A DNA stretch of 25,995 nt from Emmonsiellopsis sp. PD_33 (taxonomy: Eukaryota > Ascomycota > Eurotiomycetes > Onygenales > Ajellomycetaceae). The stretch covers positions 1 through 25,995 of the forward strand of contig JANTQF010000436.1 of assembly GCA_032988165.1 (NCBI GenBank), read 5' to 3'. Within the stretch, counting starts at the first letter, position 1. The number at the start of each line of letters is the position of its first letter. The translations under genes were made by a program, and so were the position numbers. Under the pieces are notes generated by a model. It was not told where the DNA came from, did not search any database, and saw nothing but the letters and a program-made list of their open reading frames with translations. This document shows, in pieces, positions 9,866 through 19,604 of the stretch.

Positions 9866-11317
9866 ATGGAGTTTGCGCTGAGGAACTGTCTGAGGCGGGG
9901 TCCCACCCCTGGCAGCAGCAGTTCCAGACACTTACTGAGGCGTGCCTTTTCCGCTGGCCCTCTTCTCAGGCAGATCGAAGATATAGGCCGACTAGAAGAT
10001 AGAATCTGCCCCCAATATGAAGGTGTGCGTCAAGTCCTAGTGTCCATCCCGGCATCGTCCAGCGCTGATGTCTTGTAGAATCCAAAGGAAGCGATCTCCT
10101 AGCTCTCAAATGGCCCATGCCTCCGCGTAACATCCTGCTTGTGAAAAAAAAGGGCGCCCCAGAGGTCACCCAGTCACTCCTTGAGTTCGCAAAGTATGCT
10201 GCTCCGACCGACTTACACTCATATGATTGATCATCTTATTAACATATCTACCAGTCATATAAAATCCACATACTCCCCCATCTCCGTAATATTAGAGCGT
10301 GCGACCGCCGCGGAAGTCCACGATCTACTCCCGTTCCCAGTATATACCACCGTCGAGTCTGAGAAACTACCCCCAGAAAAGATCGACCTAACTGTCACCC
10401 TAGGTGGTGATGGAACCATCCTCCGCGCATCCTCCTTCTTCGCAACATCCAAATTAGTCCCCCCCGTCCTCTCCTTCAGCATGGGCACCCTTGGCTTCCT
10501 TGGGGAATGGAAGTTCGCAGAATACAAAGGCGCATTCCGCGAAGTCTACATGTCAGGTGCACCCCCCTCAGACCGCGCATCCATACTCGAACACATTAAA
10601 CCACCCTCTCCAAATACACCAACAGGCTGGTCCCACGCCCGCGGCAAGTCCCTCGGTACCAGCCGCCCGGCCAAAATCCTCGTGCGCAGCCGCCTGCGCG
10701 TAGGCGTCTACACACCCGACGGGCGCCCCGTCCACCGCGACGGAGCCACCATGTCCTCCCCCACTGACGACGACGGCGGCGTGCACGCGATGAACGAGGT
10801 CGTCATCCACCGGGGCAAACAGCCCCATCTCGCAATCGTCGAGGTCTTCGTCGGCGGCCGCTTCCTCACCGAGGCCGTCGCGGACGGCATCATCGTCTCA
10901 ACTCCCACAGGCAGCACGGCGTATAGTCTTTCCAGTGGCGGGAGTATTATCCACCCGCTCGTGCCGTCCTTGCTGCTTACACCCATTTGTCCGCGTAGCC
11001 TTAGCTTTCGCCCGCTGGTGGTGCCGGCGAGTACGCCGGTGACGTTACGGCTTAGTGAGAAGAATAGAGGCAGGGAGGTGGAGGTTAGTATTGACGGGGT
11101 GATGATGGCCAGGGGGCTTGGGGTGGGGATGGAGGTTAGGGTTTGGGGGGAGGAGATTCGGAAGGGCGTCGGTGCTGGTGGGGTGGGCTGGGAGGGGGGC
11201 ATTCCGTGCGTGATGAGGAAGACGTTGGGGGAGGGGGATGCGGCGGCGGCGGATGGCTGGGTTGGTGGGCTGAATGGGTTGTTGAAGTTTAATTACCCCT
11301 TTGGCTCGGAGGCGTAG
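9866..11317 (+). CDS. POS5: Mitochondrial-type NAD(H) kinase, Pos5-like
   Basis: Three exons (9866-10022, 10079-10193, 10255-11317) encode 444 residues. Introns are 10023-10078 (GTGTGC...TTGTAG) and 10194-10254 (GTATGC...CCAG). By family knowledge the enzyme phosphorylates NADH/NAD+ with ATP to make NADP(H), and Pos5 does this in mitochondria. Seen: an Arg/Ser-rich N-terminus without acidic residues over about 30 residues (after MEF), typical of a mitochondrial presequence; the GGDG signature at 141-144 (TLGGDGTILRAS); NEVVIHRG; and the NAD-kinase loop DGIIVSTPTGSTAYS around 301-315. A C-terminal GSEA follows FNYPF. The ATG at 9866 is preceded by an in-frame TAA three codons earlier (9857-9859). 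Codon use changes sharply near 10920 from C-ending to G-ending. Family certain; the mitochondrial assignment is inferred from the presequence and overall similarity to Pos5 rather than Utr1. Confidence 0.92.
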
Positions 11318-11720
11318 GTGTGGGTGTGGGGGGGGGTCGGCTAGGGTGGTGGAGTTCCCTTTCGGAATGTCCTTGCGGGGCAAGGAGGAGATGGAAAATG
11401 GTCAGTCAATCGTCGAAGATTGGATTGACTTCGTTGGATCCCAAGGCATTGGTGTTGACTTTTTTCTTTTGACGAACGAAATTGGAATATCTCAGGACGA
11501 AAAGGATGATACAAGGAAACTGCGATTGATTATGAGCAAGGCTGATTGACTAACTGACCGACCGTCTTGTCTTGTCTACCTGACCCCCTCCGCCTCCTCT
11601 TTGCTGCCTCCCTTTTTCTTTGCCCCCTTTTTCCCCTTTATTTCTCCCCTCTCGCGATTCTCCTGACATATATCTTCTTTATACGTATACCTATACCTAT
11701 ATACCCCTACCACATTCATA

Positions 11721-11738
11721 TCCGCATCCGCATCCGCA
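11721..11738 (+). repeat. Three tandem TCCGCA units within a pyrimidine-rich tract
   Basis: Three perfect copies of TCCGCA lie at 11721-11738. The surrounding 11570-11800 is strongly C/T-rich, the kind of tract found before transcription start sites in aspergilli, though no clear gene follows. Confidence 0.6.
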
Positions 11739-12260
11739 TATGCCCGTCCCTCCCGATCTATCTCGCTTCCCTTCTCTCTTCTCCATCGGCATTTCTGTAC
11801 ATCAGCCTCCAACATACATAGCATAGCATGGCTTACGTTAGCAGAACATAGCAAGAGATACATTTATTAGCAAGTGAACATAAAATGACATACATAATGG
11901 CAACAAATCAAATAATCTCAATCAAACTTAAAAACTATATCTATATCCTCAGAATCTGGGTATCATAAATAGTTAAATGAATGGAGAAAAATAAAAAAAC
12001 AACAAATAAAAAACAAAAAACAAAACTCCTGAACTATTAGCTTTTATAAACACTCATTGACAGACCCCACTGTGCTTGCAGTCCTCCTAAAAACCCCCAA
12101 ACTAACTTCATCCGGCTGATACCTTGGCTGGATTGGACTCCAGTGGACCCAATTGCCACCAGCCAAACGATATGCGGATAAATCATCCGCTACCGACTCA
12201 GATACATCAACCACGCCTCTTGAAAACTCAATCCCGGACCGCCCGCGGCCTTGGGCCGTT

Positions 12261-12485
12261 TTAAATAAAAAGTGACAAGTGATTGCTTTGCCCGAGCCGG
12301 GGCACGTCCGGTTCCCGGGCTGCGAGTTTGGGCCGGATGAGCTCCAGGATGCGGTAACCCCGCGACGCGGACGCGGATGTGGGCTGAAATGCTGCATCGG
12401 TGGAACGGACGGGGAGCGGAGGTTTAGAATAGGACTTTGGCGGCTCTGCGCTGGGTGGGTTGTCTGCTGTGACTGTGTCTGGCAT
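12261..12485 (-). CDS. Candidate small hypothetical protein (74 codons)
   Basis: An ATG at 12485 opens MPDTVTADNPPSAEPPKSYS and the frame stops with TAA at 12261. I do not recognise the product. In favour: codons mostly end in C or G (ATC CTG GAG CTC ATC CGG CCC), a GC-richer island, and AT-rich, T-rich sequence following at 12045-11870 on this strand, like a 3' untranslated region. Against: it is short, has no recognisable domain, and an overlapping frame (MMDSTFPPNSL..., from 12543) is also open upstream. It may be one exon of a larger gene whose other exons I cannot place. Confidence 0.25.
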   Translation of the reverse strand: MPDTVTADNPPSAEPPKSYSKPPLPVRSTDAAFQPTSASASRGYRILELIRPKLAAREPDVPRLGQSNHLSLFI

Positions 12486-14695
12486 CTGGGTCGTTGGATA
12501 GCAGGACAATCAAGGAATTCGGTGGAAAGGTGCTGTCCATCATGGGCAAGAGAGGCGGCAGCATCAGGCCCTCCATAAGAGCCTCCCCCCTAATTGCTCT
12601 GGATTATTTAACCCCTACGAGAGTAACAATGAATGTTTTATTTGCACCAGTCATTTCCGTGCTATCAATGGGCAGTCAACATTATTGGAAGCTCATTTGA
12701 AAGGAGAATGAAGGGAGGGAGCCATTGTTGTTAACACAGGGAGAAAAATATGGGCAGCTGTGTGCTCATGGCACTAGCAGTAGCCATCCCCTGAGGCATT
12801 ATTCGATGCATCTTCACACTGCCCATGGGTTATGCCACACTTATCGAAGGCATCTCATAGTCAGTGAAGAGAGATTTTGAAATGTAGCTTGGCCTCATAT
12901 TCTGGGTCTCTACTTATCATCCCAGAAAACACATGGTGATTAGTTAATGCTGGACCCCTGGCCATCCATGGTAGCAAGTGCATGCAATGATATCCAAGTG
13001 AATCCAGACATAGGATGAGGAACTCTCTACATCCATTCCCATTGAAAGGTTGCTACAGTATGAGGAGAAAGGGATGGCTGAATCAGACACTACCAACAAG
13101 ACAATGAGGGATTCCACAGTTGAATTGCTGCTAGTTTTGTTGACAAAAGTCCCAAGAGGAGTTTTGAGCTCCGAATATGACATAAGTAGGAGGAGAAACA
13201 ACCTGCCTTCAAACTATCGAGCAACATATGCAGCCGTAAGACCCAATGGTGCCATGAAGTGCGCGTCGTCGTGCTTCATCCGAATACCCAGGAGAGGTGG
13301 ATGGAGAGATGTCAAATTAAGCTCATCCCGCTGGCCGTGGAAACTGCCAACTTTAGCGCGTTTTCAGAGAAACGGCGCATCGTGGTTGGTTCCACCTTTG
13401 CCAAGACTTCAATCCACTGCATGATTCATATTGCCACAGACCATGAATAGGGGTCAGCCATAGTTAAAGAGTGAGGGTCGAAGAAATATGAATATTGTCC
13501 TTTTACAACCCCCCGGTCATGCCATTCAGGCAAGACGCAACCAATAAAATCCCTAGATGCACACAGCCCTCTTGATCTCCTGCGTGTGAAGCCATTTTGC
13601 CGCTTCCGCTCGGATTCTTCACCCCTGCAGGCTGCAGAGTGCAGACTGCGGCAGACGGGTATCTGCTCTGCTGCATTCTTCGCATGCTTCTGTGGCGCCC
13701 TCTCTGCAGCTCTCAATTGGCCTTCCGGGCCATGGCTTCCACACCGGCGCGTATTTATTGGCGAGGAACAATGGAAAGGGGCGGGCGCTAAAAATGCCAA
13801 GTGTGGAGAGATGGAGAAGGATAGTACTAGTATTCTTCATCCCTCTGCAAAGAAGGCCTGCATACGGAGAGAGCAAGAGATTTACAGTGCAAGAATAGAA
13901 TAGAAGGGCAACTTGGGCAACCAGAGGCTAGAAGGAGAGGAAAGTGTATGCTCTCTTGTATGTACAGAATCATAAAATATAACCTGCCTCTCATAGTAGT
14001 ACTACTTGTATCCGAATAACGCTGCGGCTGGCCGTGGACCATCTATCTCCCAGATCAATTACAATACATGCAGGCGTTGGCTCTATCTTCTTTGTGCAGC
14101 GCGGAACAAAGCAACTTGATGTGTAGAAACCTTGCCAAATGTATGTAGATCCCTGACCAGCCTTTTAAGATTTAGTTAACTCGTTAGTTAGTTCAGGGGT
14201 TCCATTGGCTCAAACGCGAGGAAACATCGGGTGACCTAACATGACTTTGTTTTTTCTGTTTTCTCTTCCTTTGTTGGGGCTGCAACTACCAACCCACTCG
14301 CTGCGATTCTATGGTCAAGACGAGATCAGAAGATATATTCATGGGTTGCAATTATTTTGCTCATGAAGAAGGTTGTTCATATAACGTGTTCTGGAGATCA
14401 TCATCAGCGCGCCCAACCTGAGGAAGCCCTCTAGATATACCAACTCCAGTTCTGACCATGGATGTGATATCGATTAAGCGCTACCAAACGCAGATAATTA
14501 GGGAGAGCTGCTACAGACATGCCCCTCGCCGCCTTCCGCACTGCCTTCCAAGGTTGGTGGAGGGCATTCTGTGCCACCAACATGGGGCCGGCGGTTGATA
14601 AAGGGGGGTGTCTGTTAGCGATCCCCACCGAAAACCTTTTAAACAATCCAAAGCACATCGCCGTCATCATCGTCCTCATTGTCATCAGTATCAAA

Positions 14696-16661
14696 ATGGG
14701 CCCCCCATGCAAGAAAGCATACTCAAGAACAAGAGGTTCTTACAAGCGCTTGCAGGGTTCCCAGTCTTCAACGTGGCCTGTGCGAGCCATCTTGCGGGTT
14801 ACGCTGTTCTTGTCTGCTGGCATTGCTCTTGTGCTGAGTGTGTTCCAGAGCATCCAGGACTCTCCATACGGCTTGCACCGCTACAGGTGGAGAGCAAGTG
14901 ATTGGGACCACCGCCGAGAAAAGGTGAAGGAGGCATTTGTAGGCAGCTGGACTGCTTACACAAAATACGCCTGGGGTTCGTTATTTCTATCCCCTGCCAA
15001 CATGAATACATTCCGATATATGGACTAATGAGATATTCCCCCCTATTGCTTCAATTAGGCCAGGATCAATTCCACCCCATTTCGAAAAGTGGCTCCCAAA
15101 TGTGCCCCGAAGGCTTGGGATGGATCATTGTTGACAGTCTGGACACAATGATGATCATGAACTTGACGTCCCAACTGGCAGATGCTCGCAAGTGGATCCA
15201 GCGCAAACTCACCTATGATCAAGATCAAGACGTCAACTCGTTCGAGACGACAATTCGCATGCTTGGTGGGCTTCTTTCAGCACATTATCTTGCCGACCAA
15301 ATGCCAGATGTTGCCTCTCGACGAGATTTTGTTTACTTGTCCAAGGCAGTCGACCTAGCCGATCGACTTCTCGGCGCATACGAATCCGAGACGGGGATTC
15401 CGTATGCAAGTATCGACCTGCGGACGAAGCGTGGAATCCGTTCGCATGCGGATGGCGGAGCTTCGTCAATGGCAGAGGCTGCCACGCTCCAGCTGGAAAT
15501 GAAGTATCTCGCCAACCTAACTGGAAACGAAGTTTACTGGCGCAAAGCGGAGAAAGTGATGCAAGTCCTTGATGATAATAGGATGGAGGATGGCCTTCTT
15601 CCCATATTTGTGGATCCGGAGAGGGGTCATTTTACGACGAGAGAAATTCGTCTCGGGAGCCGTGGCGATTCATATTATGGTATTGGATTCCACTATATCC
15701 CTCCCCTGATCTATAAATTGGTTCTCACTAACTGACTGGCGTCATTGACAGAATATCTCATCAAGCAGTATCTGCAAACTTCGGAGCCCATCTATTTAGA
15801 AATGTGGTCTGAAGCACTGGCCGGAATCCAAAAACACCTCGTCACCTCAACCAAGCATTCAAAACTTCAATTCATCGCCGAGCTCCCTAATGGAATCGGC
15901 GGCAAACTGTCCCCCAAGATGGACCATCTCGTCTGCTTCCTGCCAGGCACGATCGCACTAGGCGTAACGAACGGGCTCACAGTATCCGAAGCAAAACGAC
16001 TCCACGGCTGGTCCGAGGAGAAAGAGAAGCAGATGACACTTGCCAAAGATATCATGAAGACATGCTGGGGCATGTACAAAGTCACGGAGACGGGGTTGGC
16101 TCCCGAGATTGCCTGGTTCCATGTCGACGATGCCGACCTCGAACCAGTACCTGGGAACAACAACGCCCCGCGTCCTCGCAGTAGAGATTCCATCTCTAGC
16201 TGGAAGCAGGATTACATCGTGAAGCCACTGGATGCGCATAACCTGCAACGGCCCGAGACGGTAGAGAGTCTGTTTATGATGTGGCGGGTAACCGAGGACC
16301 CTATCTACCGGGAATGGGGATGGGAGATCTTCGAGGCGTTTGAGAAATACACCATCCCATCCCATGGTGAGGGATATACATCCCTTCACGACGTAAATAG
16401 TATCCCCCCAGTGCCTCGGGATAACATGGAGAGTTTTTGGCTGGTAAGTAGTAGTTTGAAATGCTCGTCACAATAATAGGAGTACTACTGGATACTAATA
16501 TATTTTCTTCCCAGGCCGAAACTCTGAAATATCTCTATCTTCTCTTCTCGCCAACCGACCTCCTCCCCCTGACTGAGGTCGTCTTTAACACCGAGGCCCA
16601 CGTTTTTCCGCGGATGAAAGCCACCAAGTTTCCAACGGGGTGGGAGCGGAAGGCTAGATAA
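14696..16661 (+). CDS. GH47 class I alpha-1,2-mannosidase, probable ER/Golgi type II membrane enzyme
   Basis: Four exons (14696-14975, 15059-15679, 15752-16443, 16515-16661) encode 579 residues. Introns are 14976-15058 (GTTCGT...TTAG, ACTAAT branch), 15680-15751 (GTATTG...ACAG) and 16444-16514 (GTAAGT...CCAG). By family knowledge GH47 enzymes trim mannose from Man9GlcNAc2 N-glycans with Ca2+, and the yeast ER version is MNS1. Seen in order: a signal-anchor at about residues 31-50 (AILRVTLFLSAGIALVLSVF), YAWGQDQFHPIS, VDSLDTMMIM, FETTIRMLGGLLSAH, GDSYYEYLIKQY, HLVCFLPG, RPETVESLF, ESFWLAETLKYLYLLF and NTEAHVFP, whose Thr normally binds calcium. The start at 14696 has a strong context (TCAAAATGG). 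An in-frame ATG at 14519 would add 59 residues with another hydrophobic run. Transcribed towards the feruloyl esterase. Confidence 0.9.
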
Positions 16662-17996
16662 ATAGGCAAAGGGCCGTGGATTTTGTTTGAAGTCAGCTTG
16701 ACTACGGTGCTATGTAACTATATACTGTAACGGAAAGTTTGCTTTGGGTTTATTAGTAGCTACTGCATATTGCTTGGTTGGTAGAACTTATTTCCATAGT
16801 ACTATTGATTTATTATAGAGAGAACCACCGGTATATTTCTGGATAAAGGCGCAGTTATGACGGATCGGAATCTACTTCCCAAGGGGAATCAAATATGCCG
16901 CAAGTAATAATAAATCCCGTCACAATTTGGCGTTGCCGACAGTCACTCCCGAAATCATCGCTACTAGTAGTAGTAACTTAGCCCATGGCGGAAAAGACTT
17001 GGCAATTTAGTGAAGAACATCCTGCAACTCTTTTCCTGCATCACTTTCCCCGGCCTTTTCTACGCTATGGACGTCACTGCCGGTCTACACTCCGCAACCC
17101 CGGCATCGACAGCATATCCCTTGCCGGAGATCCTCCGCACTGGCGGGCTTGGTTCTGAAATGGACGTTAAGGGCATCCGAGCCGTTACAGAGGCTGAAGA
17201 AATTCGTTCCCGGGTAAATGGTCCTGCCTTTGATGTTTTCCTGTTGCTGCACAGAGGGGGGTGCAAGGCTAATGATAAATTGCGCACAGTATGCATTCAG
17301 CCTTTGAGAGCCTAGGAGGATCATCTCCCGGCTTGGAATTTTGCTGCTATGTAATCACCAAAAGAAAGAGTGTGGCCTGGCACTGACATCAAAGCATTCC
17401 TAGCGTGTCCCTATCTCATGAAAGCTAAGGAGAGTGGCGGAGAAGCTGATGCAAGCCATGGGTATATACGTGATTATTCACGTCCCAATCTATTGAGAAC
17501 AATAACTGAGGCTTCTAGTAGGATTTACTATGGATGGATCTGCTCCGCCTCAGATCTCAGATGGTCAGGTTGTAAGAAAGAAATGGTGTCCATAGAGATT
17601 ATAGGTCGCAATGGCAGATAAGGCCATTTATGGGATGTCAATTCTTTATCTAGAATCGAAACATGGGTATCATTTACCTCAAGATTGGGGTTAACCTACA
17701 ACTGCCGAATCACTGATTGACCTATCATATCCGACCTAACAGATGTGAGAGAATCCTAACAGACTGAATTGCTGTTGCGTGAGGCCACTTTACATGATAT
17801 TGATGCCCCAGGTAAGTACTCTTGACTCCCTCCCTTGTGCCTATGGTACTCACAAGTGGCACAACTTAGTTACATGTAGTAAAAGAACGCCCAAATACTG
17901 ACTAGCTGGCAACAAGTAAATAGGACCAGCCCAATCCCAGCCACTATCAATCGTTATTTTGCAGCAACCTCCGCCACAGCTACCAGATGTCGTCGT
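16662..17996. other. Convergent intergenic region with an exon-like remnant
   Basis: This 1335-nt gap lies between the 3' ends of the GH47 gene and the feruloyl esterase gene. Most is AT-rich with no coding signal. The exception is 17067-17213, a frame with coding-like composition described separately. Confidence 0.5.
17067..17213 (+). pseudogene. Exon-like fragment, possible remnant of a lost gene
   Basis: An ATG at 17067 opens 49 codons (MDVTAGLHSATPASTAYPLP...EEIRSR) of coding-like composition. At 17214 a GTAAAT donor follows. A plausible intron end (GGCTAATGATAA branch, GCACAG acceptor) lies near 17262-17288, but the joined frame stops after five more codons. Read without splicing, the frame stops at 17315. 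I do not recognise the product. It may be a decayed gene, a small gene with a different splice pattern, or chance. Confidence 0.2.
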
Positions 17997-18904
17997 TTAG
18001 GAGGAAGTTGCATTGCCGCCACCGCCAATCGCCTCAGTCCAGAAGGCCCAGGTCTCTCTCGGAGCCCAATAATCCCCGTTACCATCTCTGGGGTCTCCCA
18101 CATGGTCCCCGCTATGCGCAATCCACCAGACAGGGTAACCAGGGTTGCACTCGTATTCGGTCTTGATATGGGTACCGGATCCTGCTTGCGGTTCTTGCGC
18201 CTCCTGAGCTTGACACCCATTGAGCTGCAGGTACTTATCCCTCAATTCACGGCCCATGCCAATGTTCAGCACACTGTCAACCACCCCGTGGATACCGAGA
18301 TATGGAACAGGAGTGTTGCCGCCATCGCATCCGCTAAGCGTTGCACCGGCGATGACAGCGACTGAACGGATCACATCTGCGATTGAACGTATTAGCAACA
18401 GAATTGGGGTAGATTTGGAGCTATGCGTGCTAGGTGTAACTCACCGGCCCGGCTGCAAGCGAGGGAATACGACATCGCACCGCCGTAGCTGAATCCAGTT
18501 GCGAAGATTTGAGTCTCGTCGACACACAACGAATCCTGAATGGTCTCAATCATCTGATCCGTGAACGTTATGTCCTCGCCGCCGGCGTTACCCCAGCCAT
18601 TGTCCAGGCCTTGGGGAGCGACGAAGATAGCTGATTCTGCGGCAATGTCCCGAAGGCCGTAGTAGCCTGGAGCCACGTTATCCTTAGTGCCACCAAGCCA
18701 GTGGTAGCCGAAGATGAGCTTATACGGCGTCTCCGGGTTGTAATTGGAGGGGACCTGGAGGATGTATTGGCGATCCTTGCCGTTGACGTTGGTCGTTTTT
18801 TCGCCGCTTTCGACGGGGTCCTTTCCACAGCCAGCAGAAGCAGCGGAGGTATCTGGGACGATTGCTGCAAGCAGCACAAGTGCGAGAGAGAGGGCAGAAT
18901 GCAT
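17997..18904 (-). CDS. faeC: Secreted feruloyl esterase, FaeC-like (CE1-type)
   Basis: Two exons (18904-18445 and 18376-17997) encode 279 residues. The 68-nt intron 18377-18444 runs GTGAGT...CGCAG. By family knowledge such enzymes cleave ferulic acid esters from arabinose side chains of xylan outside the cell. Seen: a signal peptide (MHSALSLALVLLAAIVPDTSA), the nucleophile elbow GFSYGG with Ser139, a probable catalytic Asp187 in GVVDSV, and a probable catalytic His near 241-245 in AHSGDHVGDP. Length matches single-domain FaeC proteins, with no carbohydrate-binding module. The ATG at 18904 has a CAAAATG context. A TATATAAA box lies at 18993-19000 on the coding strand, about 90 nt upstream. It is divergent from a beta-xylosidase, which fits shared induction by xylan sugars. 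An acetyl xylan esterase with related fold is the main alternative. Confidence 0.88.
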
Positions 18905-18992
18905 TTTGACGGTGGTCAAGAAGGGCTTAGACGAATGGCGTGAGAGGGAATAGAGACCAGCAATTGCATCTCTGCCACGGGCTGCAATCCCA

Positions 18993-19000
18993 TTTATATA
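18993..19000 (-). promoter_or_regulatory. TATA box of the feruloyl esterase gene
   Basis: TATATAAA on the minus strand, about 90 nt upstream of the ATG at 18904. Confidence 0.55.
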
Positions 19001-19286
19001 GCACTGTGTCTGCCCCTGTCTTAATCAATTTCTCTGCTCTTGATACGTATGATCAGCGCAATCATGCTGCCAAGAACGGACAATGTTTCGAGAACAGAAA
19101 AAGCCGTTCCCTGCATTGAAACGCAGGATATGAGCCGATGAATGATGGGGCCGCCGATCCCTAGTAGTTACCCCGGGAAAACGTGCCAAAGTTCACGCTA
19201 CCCCAGAATATTTCTGCTCTGGACTCGGCTAGAAAAGGAGGAGAAACAATCCCGACATTAGCGCATCGGCGCTATCGCCGGGGGAT

Positions 19287-19294
19287 TTTATCCG
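19287..19294 (-). promoter_or_regulatory. AraR-like motif CGGATAAA
   Basis: Matches the CGGDTAAW consensus associated with the arabinanolytic regulator AraR. It lies near the middle of the divergent promoter, close to a CreA-type CCGGGG at 19278-19283. Confidence 0.4.
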
Positions 19295-19484
19295 GACACT
19301 GCGGACACTGCCCCGACTGCCGTCAACCGTTGCCGAAAGCTGGGAAGGAATCATGATCGTCTCAACACCATTGTTGACCATCACTTGCTCTAAGTTGCTT
19401 ACGGCAAAGACGGGATCCTCCCTCGGGAAAAAAGCGATAGGATCGTGAACTACGGAATTGGGTGTTGATATATCCAGACTTTTT

Positions 19485-19491
19485 GGCTAAA
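19485..19491 (+). promoter_or_regulatory. XlnR-type site GGCTAAA
   Basis: A perfect match to the XlnR binding consensus GGCTAAA, 120 nt upstream of the beta-xylosidase ATG and just before its TATA box. Confidence 0.6.
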
Positions 19492-19500
19492 GTGAAAGCA

Positions 19501-19506
19501 TATATA
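19501..19506 (+). promoter_or_regulatory. TATA box of the beta-xylosidase gene
   Basis: TATATA lies about 100 nt upstream of the ATG at 19605, 10 nt after the GGCTAAA motif. Confidence 0.55.
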
Positions 19507-19604
19507 CATTCTCTCCGCACACAATGCCCTTTGAAATCGCACCTATGAAATCGAAGGGAAGCTTGGATGAAGGAGTGTGTGTCCTCTTGACTGGGTAATT
19601 TGCC

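Larger units (their letters stand above)
11318..14695. other. Long gene-poor stretch (about 3.4 kb)
   Basis: No recognisable protein family. From 5' to 3': the 3' flank of the NAD(H) kinase with G-rich sequence to about 11345; a pyrimidine-rich block at about 11570-11800 that includes short tandem CTATAC and TCCGCA units; a very A-rich block at 11860-12045; a GC-richer island at 12240-12520 holding a 74-codon minus-strand candidate; mixed-composition DNA at 12560-13500 with no conserved frame; and 13500-14695, likely upstream sequence of the GH47 gene. It could hold a non-coding transcript or an extended regulatory region; nothing here proves either. Confidence 0.5.
18905..19604. promoter_or_regulatory. 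Shared divergent promoter of feruloyl esterase and beta-xylosidase
   Basis: The 700-nt region carries XlnR-type motifs GGCTAG (19227-19232) and GGCTAAA (19485-19491), and an AraR-like CGGATAAA on the minus strand (19287-19294). Three SYGGRG motifs of the CreA type are at 19278-19283 (plus), 19171-19176 and 19201-19206 (both minus), and a CCAAT is on the minus strand at 19457-19461. A TATA box faces each gene. The set fits xylose/arabinose induction with glucose repression; this is consensus matching, not proof. Confidence 0.6.

Noticed and set aside
10708..11202. 164-codon minus-strand frame opposite the NAD(H) kinase
   Set aside because: It is antisense to the conserved kinase core and is explained by the strong codon skew of that gene.
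12044..12397. 117-codon minus-strand frame overlapping the 74-codon candidate, ending next to the A-rich block
   Set aside because: It has no recognisable domain, and joining it to the 74-codon frame would need an intron of about 27 nt, too short to be credible. Kept only as a note in case it is a downstream exon.
13074..13424. 116-codon plus-strand ATG frame (MAESDTTNKTMRDSTVELLL...)
   Set aside because: Codon use shows no bias, the opposite strand is equally open, and no family is recognised. Not supported as a gene.
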